64,000 bases of DNA from Anastrepha obliqua (Eukaryota > Arthropoda > Insecta > Diptera > Tephritidae): contig NW_026562179.1 of the NCBI RefSeq assembly GCF_027943255.1, positions 5,644,501 to 5,708,500 of the forward strand. The letters are read 5' to 3'. Each line of letters starts with the position of its first letter. Position 1 is the first letter of the stretch. This document shows, in pieces, positions 1 through 11,095 of this stretch. A program made the position numbers and the translations under genes. The notes beneath the pieces are model-generated. The model was given only the letters and a program-made list of their open reading frames with translations. It had not been told where the DNA came from and ran no database searches.

Positions 1-1000
1 GTTCTGATTTGTCTTGATCGTTTTTCTGTTTTGTTAATTGTCCTTTTGTCTCAGTGTATAATTTCTGAAATTTGGTTTTTAAGATCGTGAGTTCTTTGTA
101 ATCTATGTCAGGGCTAGTTCAAATTCAATTTTCAAGTTCTCTATGTCTTTTAATTTTTGTAATAAAGTTTCTACTTTGTATTTTATTGTTCCCTGTTTTT
201 TTTATGTGTTCTAATATCCCTGACAGAGTCCGTACAATTTCTTCAATATTTTCCGTTTAAAATGTAATTATAGAATTTCATTTTATTGTATGATATATAT
301 TTTTTTTGTTTTATTAATACATAAAAAATTTGAAAAAAATTTTATTATAATTTTTTTTTATTTAATTTTTGCTTAACATTTGTTTTTTTTTTTTTTTTTG
401 TCTTAAACTATTTCCCTACTTCTATTCAAGTGTTTGTGTAAGTATGTTTTATAACATTTATTAATTCTGTGTACAATGTATAAAATTATGATAGAGATAG
501 TGAATAAAATGATTACATCAAGTGTTATTATTTTGTTTTCTAAAAAGCTGCTGTTGTTGGCTGCTGTTTGTTTCAGGATGATTTCCTCTTTCTTTTCTGT
601 TGACTACCAGTTCCCCATAAGCGTAACCTTTTGTATTTTCTATGATTTCCCAATTTTTTTTCCTCTGGTGTATTTTTGCCTTAAGTTCTTTGTTTACTTG
701 TTCTAGAGCAAGGTCAGCTGCTAACGCTTTTGAGAAATTATTGCTTGCTTGTTGGTTCACTGTTCTTCTTTTTATGTCATGAAGTTTAGCTTTTTCCACT
801 CTAAGGCGTTTTTTAACTCCTCCTCGGGTTTTAAGTTTGAGATTTTCCTTGGGGCTAGCCACACGATGGGTATCTTTGTTATGCTCAAATCTATTTTTTT
901 ACTGATGTATAAAAAGCTTCTTTGGACCTTCCATATAGTTGTTAAAAATTTAAAGTTTTGGATGAAAATTGACTTTTTCAAATAAGTTCAAAAAGGTATT
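1..1000. other. AT-rich segment, no recognised gene
   Basis: Very T-rich on the plus strand, with a T run near 382-399. The minus strand has short lysine- and glutamine-rich frames: 518-862 (114 codons from a GTG) and a second frame at 772-981. They show no domain I recognise. The lysine-rich composition could fit a decayed retroelement gag, but nothing confirms this. I assign no function. Confidence 0.5.
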
Positions 1001-1027
1001 TCAGAATTTAAGGATCGTCCGTAGGAT

Positions 1028-1269
1028 CGCCATGAAAAGTCTTTATTATCGGGGAAGAGCTTTAGAGCAATCCTGCCGACTAAAGGTTCGCTATGAAGTC
1101 TTTATTATCGGGGATGAGCTTTAGAGAAAACCTGCCGACTAAAGGTTCGCCATGAAAAGTCTTTATTATGGGGCAAGAGCTTTAGAGCAAACCTGCCGAC
1201 TAAAGGTTCGCCATGACAAGTCTTTATTATCGGGGAAGAGCTTTAGACCAAACCTGGCAACTAAAGGTT
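1028..1269. repeat. Tandem repeat, about 60-bp unit, four copies
   Basis: Four head-to-tail copies start at about 1028, 1089, 1148 and 1209, each beginning cgc(c/t)atg. Each contains the core agtctttattat followed by gagctttaga, and ends with actaaaggttc. Copies differ by scattered substitutions and 1-2 base indels. It is too short for a satellite block. It may be the leader or LTR-proximal repeat of a decayed LTR element, or a stand-alone minisatellite. Confidence 0.9.
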
Positions 1270-1759
1270 CCTTTTAAATAAAAGATTGTTTTTTTATTTA
1301 TTTAGTTAGGGCAAATGACTGCCTTGCCCGTCTGACTGAATTGCCCGTCTTCTGATAGAATGGCTTTATTTTATACTTTCTTTTTGTCTTCTCATCAATA
1401 AAATATATAATTACAACTAAACATTGTTACAAGTAAAAATCAATAACAAAATTATAAATTCAAAAAAATACTATGCAATAAAATTTTGCTTAGGCTGACT
1501 TAAATTTTGTTTAGGCAGACTTACTTGACAGTAAGCTATGGTTTTGCTTTGGAGTGAGGTGTGTGTGTGCCATGTGTTTACTTATGTTTTGGAATTTTTG
1601 TCTTTGAAATTAAAGTGTTTATTTGACAACAATGACATTGACATTGAAATGGTTTAAATAATTTAAGTTTGAGTTCATTTACCTATTAAAAATATATTTA
1701 AAGAATTCGAAAGAAGTTTGAAAGTGAAGTGAAGGTACTCTACAGTAGGTAATTAGTCC
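1270..1759. other. Intervening AT-rich DNA, nothing recognised
   Basis: No coding frame or repeat family was recognised. The word gcccgtct occurs twice between 1325 and 1352, close to the tandem array, and may belong to the same decayed element. Confidence 0.5.
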
Positions 1760-2470
1760 TATTTTTTGTTTGTGTGGTAACGAATTGTCAAGCTCAGTTC
1801 GCAGTGGTGTAAATTCTTATGTACGAATTTGTTCTCTTTCGGTCAGTTTAGAGCCTGTCGCAGGCCACCCTTCCAATGCTCCGTATGTCAAAATCGGTCT
1901 CACTATGTACATCCAGAGAGTGGGTTTAGGCTTTGAGCTCTTAATTTCTGCTAATAACTCTTTTGTACGTATAATAAGCTACATAAGCTCCTAGATACGC
2001 CGCTCTGTCTGAACGCGGAATTTCAACCGTTGATTGCCGGTAGTCTAAACTGTGAAATCATGTGTTTATTTGTAAACATCACTAACTGGATTTAGCTTGG
2101 ATTAATCTTAAGACCACTATTGCTAGTCCATTTACTCGGCCTTCCCAGAGCTCCTTCTAGCATTTGACTAATAGTGGGAGTAAATAGGCCCGTTGTTAAG
2201 ATCACGACGTCATCTGCGTACGCGACTACTCTCACTCCCCTTCTGATGAGTTGCAGTAAAATTTTGTTTAACGATAAGACCCATGAAAGTGGAGATAGGA
2301 CCTCACCCTGTGGAGTACCTCTGCTCGCAATTTGGGTAAACGCAGCATCTCTGCTTGATGTTAAAATATTTATGTTTTGAAGCATACATCGAATCCAGTT
2401 TCTCACACAGTCATTGACACCAAAGTTGCTAGCGAATCGATTACGGTAGGTATAGTGGTTGTCGCTTGAC
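1760..2470 (-). pseudogene. LOA-like non-LTR retrotransposon fragment (RT palm and thumb)
   Basis: Read on the minus strand, 2092-2472 encodes reverse-transcriptase motif B (RGTPQGEVLSPLSW) and the motif C box AYADDV. The frame then decays, and 1760-1990 encodes the RT thumb segment (PTLWMYIVRPILTYGAL), which follows RT in LOA/R1-like elements. The stretch between is shortened and frameshifted, and motif A lies at the right edge in another frame. The right edge is cut where another LOA-like element's 3' end begins (about 2471). It is non-functional. The clade call rests on motif resemblance, and R1 is the alternative. Confidence 0.75.
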
Positions 2471-4190
2471 ACACCTAGGCCTGCTGTAGGCCCATTATGA
2501 TACCACCAGGGCTATCACCTCTCCTCACTCTACATTGCCCTCATTGAACCAACCTGTGGCTTTAATATATCTAACAAAGCTTGTTAATTTTAAATTGGCT
2601 ACGTTTGCCAAGTTATTCAAGGAAGTTTTTCCTAAAATATTGAACCTTCTTCTATCCAGAGCCATGTACCCGCATAGAAAGTGTTCTATAGTCTCTTCTT
2701 CTTCAATGTCGTTACAGCTTCTGCAATAGTCGTTATAGGGTGCTGGCATGCCTGCCAATAAGACAGTGTCTTGTTCGGACCCCAAGAAGATTTCTCATGT
2801 CCTTCCTGTTTAGTTTCAACAATCGGTTTGTGCCGCCCATGTTCCATTCTGGTCTCGTCATTCTACTGGTTGTACAGGTCAGGGACTGAGCCCGTAGGCC
2901 GTTTGCAGCTCTGATAGTGTGTTTGTCTACAAGCATCTTACAAGTTGCCTGCTATGTCGCTGTGACCCGGCACCCAGAGTAGGTTTATTACAAAGTACTG
3001 TAATAGTTATGCAAAACGTCGATACATTCTTTTAATGTCTCCTCTAGATTCTTTAACAATCGATTCAGCATCTACAGCAGAGAAGAAAGTACATCGCTCT
3101 GAGGGGTACCCCTCCTGATGGATCTGCGTTTCGTCGAGAGGCCCAACGTTGAAATAACGAAGCTGCCTAATAGCAACTGTTCCGTAAATTCCACAAGTCC
3201 CTCGGCGACACCCAAATCAGTTATCGGCACTGGTTATGGCCTCCGGTACGTTGTTGAAAGGGCTCTCTATGTCTAGGACGACTGCCAGAGAATACTCTTT
3301 CTTCTCTATTGATTTATCTGCCGTAACTAGGAAATTCAGTCCTCTCTCTCTGGATTTACATACCTTTAGAGTATGCATGTTGTGATCTCCCGAGTAGCGA
3401 CGGTGGTAAGCTTTCTGTTATAAAGGTGTCTATTAATCGCTCTAACGTCTTTAACAGAAATGAGGAAAGGCTAATAGGCCTGAAGTCTTTAGGTTTCGTA
3501 TGCGAGCTCCTACCAGCCTATGGTGTAAAAACTACCCTGACTTCTCTCCACCTTAGGGGGACGTAATTCAATAGTAGTGTTGCTCTGAATATGGCTATCA
3601 GCCATTCCTTAATGTTGCCCATTGTCTGTTGCAGTTGCGCAGGGATTATCCCATCTGGTCCCGGGTTTTTGTATGGTTGGAAGTTTTCTACAGTCCAATT
3701 ACCTGGGAAGTATTTAATAGTAGGTCTAATGGTTCTTCGCTGGATTCTGTCCAGCTGGAGCCTGGCTTCACAAAATACCCTATGGGTGAAGCGAACTTGG
3801 TTAGGATTTTCCTTAGTCCAGATGCCTCTACCGTAGTCTCGATCTCCCCACAAAAAGTTCTCCGTGAAGACCTTTTTTTCTTATACTTTTCTTATATATC
3901 TTCAGTTTTTCATAGTACAAGTCCCATTCGCTTTCGTTTTGGGAGAGTTTGGCCCTGTTGAATTGTTTCCTACAATTCTTTTGTAGCTTTTTCAGTTCGG
4001 GTGACCACCAGGGGGGCTTATTCTTCCCTCTGTGCTAAGGAGTGAGTGGTTTCTGATGCAGAGATTTTTCAATGTGCCCAATAACTTCATGAAGAGCTGT
4101 TACCGTGAATTTAGCCTTCATATAAGCGTGATTGCCCACTCGAAAGCAGGTCCGCCTTTGCTGAAGCTGTAATGTGTATATGTAAGGTTC
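2471..4190 (-). pseudogene. Internally deleted LOA-like element (linker, RT, 3' end)
   Basis: Reading leftward from about 4020: the endonuclease-RT linker (PPWWSPELKKLQ, 3853-4020), the RT start (NPGPDGIIPAQL, 3518-3853), a frameshifted finger region (FRPISLSSFLLKTLERL) and motif A (AVVLDIESPFNNV) near 3280. The B motif (RRGTPQ) near 3100 is followed by a jump straight into the RNase H end (LLWVPGHSDIAGN) near 2960. Then comes the terminal Cys/His segment (CRSCNDIEEEETIEHFLCGY, 2640-2730) ending in GWFNEG. The YADD box and most of RNase H are deleted. 4020-4190 is probably more linker. Several stops make it dead. Confidence 0.75.
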
Positions 4191-4194
4191 TTTC

Positions 4195-4505
4195 TAGTGT
4201 TTAAAAGAGGAATGGGGTAAGACTAATCGGTCGGAAATCCTTCGCTATCTCATGTTTCTTCGTTCCCACCTTGGGTATGAATACTACCTTTACTCTTCTC
4301 CAGCTCTCTAGGATATAAGTTAGACGAAGGCATGATTTGAAGAGCTTAGGCTCAGGAGGCAGAACTTCATGTGCTTCTGCTCTTTAGGCAATACCTTACT
4401 CAGCCTTGCGGATTCTGTAGAGTCTTCTATTAAGGTGCAATAAGATTGCCAAGATTCAGCTTTACTTTTTCTATATTATTTCCGTTCCTCATGGTACGGC
4501 TGACG
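4195..4505 (-). pseudogene. Short LOA-like RT fragment
   Basis: Minus-strand frames give a linker piece (LIEDSTESARLSKVLP) and RT fingers (WRRVKVVFIPKVG, then KDFRPISLTPF) with frameshifts and a deletion between them. It is a separate sliver from the neighbours, because the same RT region recurs on both sides. It ends where the 3' terminus of the next element begins. Confidence 0.65.
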
Positions 4506-4651
4506 AGTGAAAGTGAAATGAAAATTTGAAAAGGTCAAGGCAAGGAGCACTAGGAGATTTGATGGCTCCAAAAACACTCAGGCTAAAAAACCCATTGTAT
4601 TTAAAGCTCTGGAAAGAGGGTAGGATAGTCAAGGAAGGAAGGAGAAAAGAA

Positions 4652-5720
4652 TTAGAGAAAGAGATAGGAAAGAATAGAGACAGAGATAGAGATAGTTAGT
4701 CCTTTGAGAAATCTGTATCTGTAAATATCCTCCAGTTTGGGAGGACGAATATTACTCATTCTCATAACATCGGAACCCGAAACTCGTAGCCGTGCTCTAG
4801 CAAAGGCAGGACACTCACAGAGAAAGTGCTCGGTGTTATCCGCCTCCTCCAAGCACGACAGGCACATTGGGTCCTCAATGATTCCAATGCTGATCATATG
4901 CTGACCCCATGCGTTATGTCCTGTAATGATACTGACGTTCACTTGTCTTTCCTTCCAAGTTTTAGTAGACAGTTTTTGTTCGGATTTGTCACAAAGATTT
5001 TGCAGTTCTGCAGCGTTCTAGACCGGACCATCGCTCGCTGATCCAATTCATGATTCCTGCGGAACTGATTCCGATTATTGGTTCTGGCCCTTGTGGGGGA
5101 ACCGCTGATCCACGGTTGGCCACTTCATCGGCAATTTCGTTTTCTTGAGCACAGGAGTGTCCTACAACCCATATAAATGCAAGCCTTTTTTGTATTGCCA
5201 AAGAATTAAGCTTCTTCTTACATTCTTGAACAAATCTGACATCAAATTTCCTTCCAAATGAAACTGTGGGTACCAGGTCGTCTTTAGGTGCCAAAAACAG
5301 TGGATACTTCTCAGATAGCATCTTAAAGATTTCTCTGTGACCCGAAGCTCCGTGTTCGTGCCTGAAACCATATTTATGGAGTCTACACATGGCTTTTATT
5401 GCTTCCTGTTGTATCTTAAGATCCAGGGGGAGCAAATCAAGTATAGCATTTAGGGCATCACCAGAGGTTGTACTCATGGCACCCGTGATGCATAAACATT
5501 CACTTCTTTGCAGCCTGTATAGCTCTCGGCGTGTGGACTTCACCATGCTCCGACGTCACCAAACAACAGAGGCGTAAGTGATGACTGGTCTGATAAGTGC
5601 TATGTATATCCACAGCAGGTTGGAGACCCCAGATTTTATCAAAGGCTCTGCGGAATTGGTGAAAAATCCTCAATGCGCGATTCACCTTCAGTGAAACGTA
5701 TATCTCCGAAGTCAGCTTCT
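4652..5720 (-). pseudogene. LOA-1 copy 2 ORF2, RT thumb to C-terminus
   Basis: The minus frame 4989-5546 holds the RT thumb (ITGAMSTTSGDALNAILDLL) followed by a truncated RNase H. The strand DGSK and FFSDSQ segments are deleted, but the end (WVVGHS, then ENEIADEVANRGSA) remains. 4652-4942 carries the terminal Cys/His box (DPMCLSCLEEAD, then FLCECPAF). This copy keeps a serine codon (CLSC) where the better copy at 48.07 kb has a stop, so that stop is not ancestral to the family. Confidence 0.8.
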
Positions 5721-5723
5721 TAT

Positions 5724-5732
5724 CCAAGATTA
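5724..5732. repeat. TSD of SINE-1, left copy
   Basis: The 9-bp word ccaagatta is repeated at 6058-6066 on the other side of the SINE. Joining the flanks restores the LOA-1 RT sequence (VKYLGVILDKKLT region), which shows this is an insertion-site duplication. Confidence 0.9.
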
Positions 5733-6057
5733 TATATATATATAATTGGCGCGTACACCCTCTTTGGGTGTTTGGCCGAGCTCCTCCTCCTATTTGTGGT
5801 GTGCGTCTTGATGTTGTTCCACAAATGGAGGGACCTACAGTTTCAAGCCGACTCCGAATGGCAGCATTTTTATGAGGAGCTTTTTCATGGCAGAAATACA
5901 CTCGGAGTTTTGCCATTGCCTGCCGAGGGGCGACCGCTATTAGAAAAATGTTTTTATTAATTTTGCTTTCACCGAGACTCGAACCAACGTCCTCTTTGTG
6001 AATTCAGTATGGTAATCACGCAACAACAGTATGATAATCAACGGCTACGGCGGCCGC
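5733..6057 (-). mobile_element. SINE-1: tRNA-derived SINE, near full length
   Basis: On the minus strand the element starts with a GC-rich head (GGCGGCCGCCGTAGCC). It then has a pol III B-box-like GGTTCGAGTCTC (about 5971-5986), a roughly 200-bp body (from CTCGGCAGGCAATGGC to GGAGGAGCTCGGCC) and a 3' tail GCGCCAATTATATATATATA. The pattern of tRNA-like head, body and simple-repeat tail is that of a SINE. A 9-bp TSD flanks it. It has no coding capacity and would depend on a LINE for mobility. The A box is degraded in this copy but well preserved in the head at 48431-48467. Confidence 0.88.
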
Positions 6058-7700
6058 CCAAGATTACTCTTAGATATTTAACTTCAAATTCCGTCTTCTC
6101 GTAAGCAAGACTATGGTTGTTTTGTTCGGATTAACGGAAAGACCTTGTCTCATGCACCAACCTTCAATTTTGTCCAGAATACTCTGCACTTTCGTGCAAA
6201 GCCTCCTTAGGTATTTATCCGCTGTTAGCCCACACACGTCGTCCGCATATGCTTGGACATGAAAACCGATTTCCTGCATCTCTGCTAGTAGAGAGTCTAA
6301 GTGGCATTATCAAAAGCACGAACACGCCCATTATGCATTCATCAACCTCCAGCCCGGCTTCAATCTTGCTAACAGGCTGATTCAAATGATTTTCCTCTCT
6401 GTTAAGCGTGCTGATTTGTACTAAGTGAACTTCTCGGCAATACCCCCACTCGAATATGTTTCTCCACCACTCGTTCTAGACTTTTCAACATGAACGATGT
6501 CAAACTGATTGGTCTAAAACTTTTTGCTAGGGAATAGTCATCTTTTCCTGGTTTTAAGCATTGCTGGATATATTCCGTGCGGTCCAGGGGACTTAAAGTT
6601 CTCAAAGGAAGACAAGGAAAACTTATCGATTCTTTTGTCACTATCCGACTAGCAATATACCAGCTGCACCTAGAGGTTCCACCGTTGCTACCGTTACTGT
6701 TCATGCCACTCTCTACTTCAGAGAGAGTTCTACTACGCGGAAAATGGATTTCGAGTAGAGCATTAAACGTTTCTGATTTGGATATGGTGTGTAAACCATC
6801 AGGTTTTCAGATGGAATCCAGCCTTTCTGAGCGGTCTAGATAAAGGGTATTTGTACCTTCTAATTTCTTAGTAGCATCTTCGATCATTTCTACTGATTTG
6901 AGTTTTTTCAGGTTTGGTAATCGCTCTGTTACAAGCTCACCTTACCTGTCCCAGCCCACATTTCGAGGATTCCTACCAGAAGGTATTGATATTGTATCAA
7001 TTCCCAGTCGGAATTCGATAAGATGATGATCAGAAAGAGAGTCCTCTTCCAAAACTCGTCATCGGTTGATTTGATTTCCAACTGACCTATTGGTAAGTGT
7101 TAAATCAATCACCTCTTTTCTTTTCTCCTTTTGATCACAAAAGTTGGTTTGTTACCAGTGTTTTGAATGACCCAATAGGATGATAGGATAAAGTCCAGTA
7201 ACTTGAGACCTCAGGGGTTGCATTTGCGGCTTCCCCTACATTGTTCTGTGAATTTGCATCACAGCCCACTATTAGCCCCAGATTATTGGATTCTGCATAC
7301 TTGACTACTTCTCTTAGCTACCTCCAAGGAGGTGGCTGTAAAGAGTCGTAGGGTAGGTAGGCCGAAACTATGATAGCTTCGACACTGTTCCCACTCTTCC
7401 AGTACTTTATATTTGCAACAACGATATATCCGGAGCATAGCTCTTTTAACATCGTGTGTTCGATCAACCTCGGCATGATAATACATGCTCGCGGTCTCAC
7501 ATTCCCTTCACAATGAGTATTTGTCTCCACCACATAGCCCCTAGACCACAGATACGCTTGTGACATACCCGGGGTTCTTGTATTAGTTTTATGTGTGGGT
7601 TTGTTTGCAGTTTTGCTGGAGAGCCGTAGATGCATTGATGTGCTGCAGATTTATCTGTGAAAAAGTTACTTCAGTCATGAGACTAAGTATATTTACGTTT
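6058..7700 (-). pseudogene. LOA-1 copy 2 ORF2, endonuclease and RT
   Basis: 6070-6279 encodes the RT C box (FHVQAYADDVCGL) and the following GLSVNPNKTT. 6402-6704 encodes RT fingers (KSFRPISLTSFMLKSLERVV), fused by a deletion to the pre-RT linker. 6280-6400 retains only scraps of motif A. 6900-7660 holds the APE endonuclease in broken frames, including a DSLSDHHLIEFRLG match near 7020-7060. It is inactivated many times over. Confidence 0.8.
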
Positions 7701-8105
7701 TGTCCTCCACCTTATCCTGCACACGGAAATGGATTCGCCCCAGATGTAGATGAGGACGGCACACGTACTTCGACTTCAGCACGTTGAGGGACCCAAGATC
7801 GATACCCAGTAGCAGGTGGAACCCGCCTCCGAAGTGGTAGCGGATTTCTGCCTGGTGCACGAGTATACTCTCCAGAGAGTCGTGTCAAGGTCTTTGTTCT
7901 GAGCACAGATGTGTGTGCTCCTGCTGAACTACAGGAAGGACCCCGAGTCCAGACACGCGATCGTACCAGCCTTTCTTTGCTACTCTCAACAAGAACGAAC
8001 TTGCTGTTTTCGCAGGCTGGAACTTTGGCTATCTCTTTTTCCAGCTATTCTCGGGAAAAAACATTGGAACAGTGCACCTTTACGATGCCATGCACTACGC
8101 TTTTC
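7701..8105 (-). pseudogene. LOA-1 copy 2 ORF1 C-terminal remnant
   Basis: The minus-strand DNA aligns by eye with the end of ORF1 in the 43.0 kb element (44100-44570). It has the same run of cttcgaagtggtagcgg and atactctccagagagtcgtg words (mirrored at 44395-44440). It is frameshifted and stops at the junction near 8105. Confidence 0.75.
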
Positions 8106-8178
8106 GTGTACCGGTCACTTAACGTTCATTAAAAAATGACTTTAATTTGTTTCTAAGCTTTCTCAATTCACCGTGTAA

Positions 8179-8950
8179 TCACAGTGGAGATTTGTTCTTA
8201 ACGACACTGATTGGTATGGATTTCTTGAAAAGCTTATTCAGGACCCCCTCCAACACGCTTACCTTAGTATCCAAATCGACCATCCCCTTCCCAGGTTTAC
8301 AGCCTTCTAGTTTGCGATTCGAGATTCTGACGAATTCATCCCAGTTTGTTCTTCTCGGATTTCTAAACATGTAAAAAGTGTGGGGTCTGCTTTGGAGGTT
8401 GAATAGTATGAAAGAGTGATAAGACATTGATATTCTATGTGATACCATCAAATTCTCCACGGACACACTATTGTTCTTTGTCAATAGCGTAAGATCCAGG
8501 ACTTCCTCCCATCCCTGAAGCCTATGTGAGCTTGGGAATTAGAATAAAGTTAAGTAGTGACTCACATCTGTCGTTTGTTTCTCTACTATTCCATAGCGTG
8601 TACCACGCATTTGTGTCACACTTTATAAGACAAATGTCTTGTTGGTTTTGCTTAACAGCCTCTTTCAGTTTCTTTGGCGATGCTTCTCTGTCGTGGGGCA
8701 TATATGCCGAAATCGAAACCCGCTTTTGAACCCGGCTTCTTCTATCTTCACGACCGTAATATCTGATGTGCCGTAATTAGAACATAGGTAAGCATTTACA
8801 CTTTTCTTGATAAGAATGCGTAATCTAGGATTATTTGGCTTTTTTCTATAGAAAAGATTGTGCGCACTGTTGTTGAGCCCTATCATTTTACCATGGTTTA
8901 TTCAGGCTCTTGTATTAAACTAATATGTATATCCTCCTCCTGAGAAGGAT
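8179..8950 (-). pseudogene. APE-type endonuclease remnant of LOA-like ORF2
   Basis: The minus frames 8665-8886 and 8179-8484 cover the endonuclease. The N-terminal LIQEPW-type motif lies near 8930. In the last stretch, SMSYHSFILFNL stands where these enzymes normally have an SDH-containing catalytic motif. Frame changes and a missing middle make it inactive. Confidence 0.65.
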
Positions 8951-8999
8951 ATCTAAACTGCTAGTGGCTGTTTTTGCGTAGGTTATTCTTCTCGAAACT

Positions 9000-10060
9000 C
9001 AATATCTTTGTTGTCACCGATGATGTTCACGTCCATCAGCAGCTGGCCTGCGTAGTCGACATCCTCTGTGTCGGATGGCCATTCGGATGGCAAAACTGAT
9101 TTTGCTGTCCACCTTGGACAGTTCTTCCAATGATTCTTCACTGAGGGCCAATAAGAGTGGCCGAGAGTTTATCTTGGCTTCCTCTACCTTTATTAGCTGC
9201 CATTCCTTGATAGCTGGATCTTGCTATTCTGTAGCTTGATACACCGAGGCAGTTTTTCGCCTGGTTTGTTTATCGGTGGCCACCAAATGCAAGCTCTGGG
9301 TCTTCTTGGTATCTCACTCGTCGGGATCAGCTTGACCTTCAAGTTCGAAGCCGTGCCACTTAGCTTAGTAACACTATGAGCAATGAAACCCAGAGAGAAT
9401 TGATCTGCGCATTTGATTCCCTTATAACCCTGAAAGGTTTCCGATGAATAAAACTCCGTGAGAACCTTTGGATTTATTAAGTACGTGGTTCATTACGATT
9501 CGAGATATTCCCACATCGATCTCCACCCAATTTCGTTGAACAGACTGCGGTGTTTGTGTATTCTGATCTATGATCGCTACCTGTAAATGGTCTCTTGCAT
9601 CCTCGCTGAAGTGCGTAGTGACTGCTGGAGCTTCGCCTTGTTGCTCATCCCCCTTTTTGAGCTTCTTGGGATGAACATTATGGCTTGCATTCTGAAAGTG
9701 ATTTCTTTTTGTGCTTGACTGCCTGCGTTAGTAGTTGGCACTGCTGTACGTTCCGAAAACTTCTTGTACCCCTCAATCACCACCTCGCACCTTTGCTTGT
9801 CGATTTTGTCGCGTTCATTTACGGTACATGCTGCTGCCTTCTTTGCTATTCTGTCCAACATATAGACAGTCCTCTGGTACCTTTGCTTCATGATCATGCC
9901 CATTATTCTTTTTCTGGGCTCCTATGGGCGCGTCTGCGCCGGAGGCCGCCCACAATGCTGCTTTGGAGGTAGAGGCAACAACTACTTTAGGTGTACTTCT
10001 CTTAGTACTTTCCTACGTTCTAGTTGTAGCCGCTTTTGACTTTTAAATCGCTTGCGATTC
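9000..10060 (-). pseudogene. LOA-like ORF1 remnant
   Basis: The longest surviving frame is 9577-9903 (108 codons). It is lysine/arginine rich, as expected of an RNA-binding ORF1 protein. The downstream piece resembles the C-terminal domain seen in the ORF1 at 60.5-61.6 kb. Frame breaks are frequent. Confidence 0.6.
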
Positions 10061-10194
10061 ATGTGTGCTATGTCTGCCGCGATCCTGAACGCTAGTTAGG
10101 CTAGGTTGATTTATGGTGGTAACCGGTCTGCACGACCAACTCACTTAGACCTACAGGTCCGTTGTGATACCACTGTGCTACCCGCGAACCTCAT

Positions 10195-10970
10195 TTACCT
10201 TCCTTCGTGGAACCATTTTGTGCCTCTTATGAAACTTAATATTGATCCTAACCTGACGCCAGACAGCTCTTTAAGAGAATTAAAAAAGTATTTACCTAGA
10301 CAACCTGCTCTGATTTTAGCTAGGGCTGGACAATTGCAAAGGAAGTGGGAGAAAACTCCTAGTCTCGAGGAATGCCTGCCAAATAGCCAGTGACCGGTTA
10401 AATGGGTAATGTGTCTTTTTATTATTAGTTTACTTGTGGCCATGGGTATTCCAATGGTACTTTTACCACTGAGCAGTTGAAGAGCAGTACCTTTTTTGGC
10501 TAGCTCATCAGCTTTTCAGTTTCCCTCAATATCTCTATGCCCGGAACCCAAATCAGGCTGACCTTGAATACGTCACTAATATCATTTAGGGCCGCCCGGC
10601 ATTCCTGTGCAACCTTCGATCTTAGTATAGCCGCATTCATTGATTTGATGGCCGCCTGGCTATCCGAGAATATATTCATAGTCGTTTTTGTTACGGCGTG
10701 CGTATTTAGATATGTAGCCACTTTTTTGATAGCTAAAACCTCTGCCTGATAGACGCTGCAGTAATTCGGTAGTCGAACGGATAGTTCCAGTCCTAATTCC
10801 TTCGAGAAAACTCCATATCCAACCTTATCGTCTAGCTTGGAACTATCTGTATAAAATTTTAATTCCCCCCTTCTCGATAGCCTTGGTGCCTGCCGCTCCC
10901 TTCTTGACGGTGTACTCGTCTTGAAGAGCCTCTCAAAGGTGAGTCTAGGGATAGAGTAGTCCATTTCTTC
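10195..10970 (-). pseudogene. LOA-like RNase H and C-terminal domain
   Basis: 10500-10964 encodes RNase H with the first catalytic-region motif (FYTDSSKLDDKVGYGVF), the glutamate strand (VYQAEVLAIKK) and the second aspartate strand (NIFSDSQAAIKS). The final PGH-x-DELA strand is corrupted (WVPGIEIL). 10195-10443 is the terminal domain in a shifted frame with only part of the Cys/His box (FLCNCPALAKI). It belongs to the RT at 12.5-13.3 kb. Confidence 0.8.
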
Positions 10971-11095
10971 TTAGTAACTATTCAGAGAGTGCAAAATAGA
11001 AGCGTTGCCAAACCACCGGTCTTTCCATAGCGCCAAACTTTTGAGTCTGAGCGCCGAGGCGGTGGCCACGTGTTTCCCTACCAGATTTATATATA

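Larger units (their letters stand above)
4506..8105 (-). mobile_element. LOA-1 copy 2: degenerate LOA-like element
   Basis: This is the same family as the nearly intact element at 43.0-48.4 kb, inverted. The 3' UTR matches: its reverse complement carries the same GAGTGTTTTxGGAGCC and cttggctcgacc-type tail seen at 48360-48430. Leftward from about 8105 it has an ORF1 remnant, endonuclease, RT, RNase H and the Cys/His tail. Deletions remove parts of endonuclease and RT (for example around 6290-6400 and 6560-6600), and many frameshifts occur. A SINE sits inside at 5733-6057. The right edge abuts another LOA-like family at about 8105. Confidence 0.88.
8106..10080 (-). mobile_element. LOA-like element 5' part (ORF1 and endonuclease)
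   Basis: This is a second LOA-like family, read leftward. 9000-10060 is a broken ORF1: a basic N-terminus, the 9577-9903 frame (CTVNERDKIDKQRCEVVIEG), then GEKLPRCIKLQNSKI and a segment rich in SEESLEELSKVD. ORF2 begins near 8950 with the endonuclease start (RRRIYILLIQEPWINHG, frameshifted). It continues at 8665-8886 and ends at 8179-8484 with FRNPRRTNWDEF, the usual post-endonuclease junction. RT is absent because the copy is cut at about 8106. No TSD could be defined. Confidence 0.75.

Noticed and set aside
518..862. 114-codon minus-strand ORF as a host gene
   Set aside because: GTG start, low complexity (K/Q/N rich), no recognisable domain or splice context. Reported only as an unassigned frame.
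5500..5916. 138-codon minus-strand ORF
   Set aside because: It runs through SINE-1 and into LOA-1 RT across the insertion boundary, a chance read-through, not a gene.
5970..5990. tRNA gene suggested by the B-box-like sequence
   Set aside because: No cloverleaf can be formed. The same block repeats in SINE copies and is followed by a SINE body.
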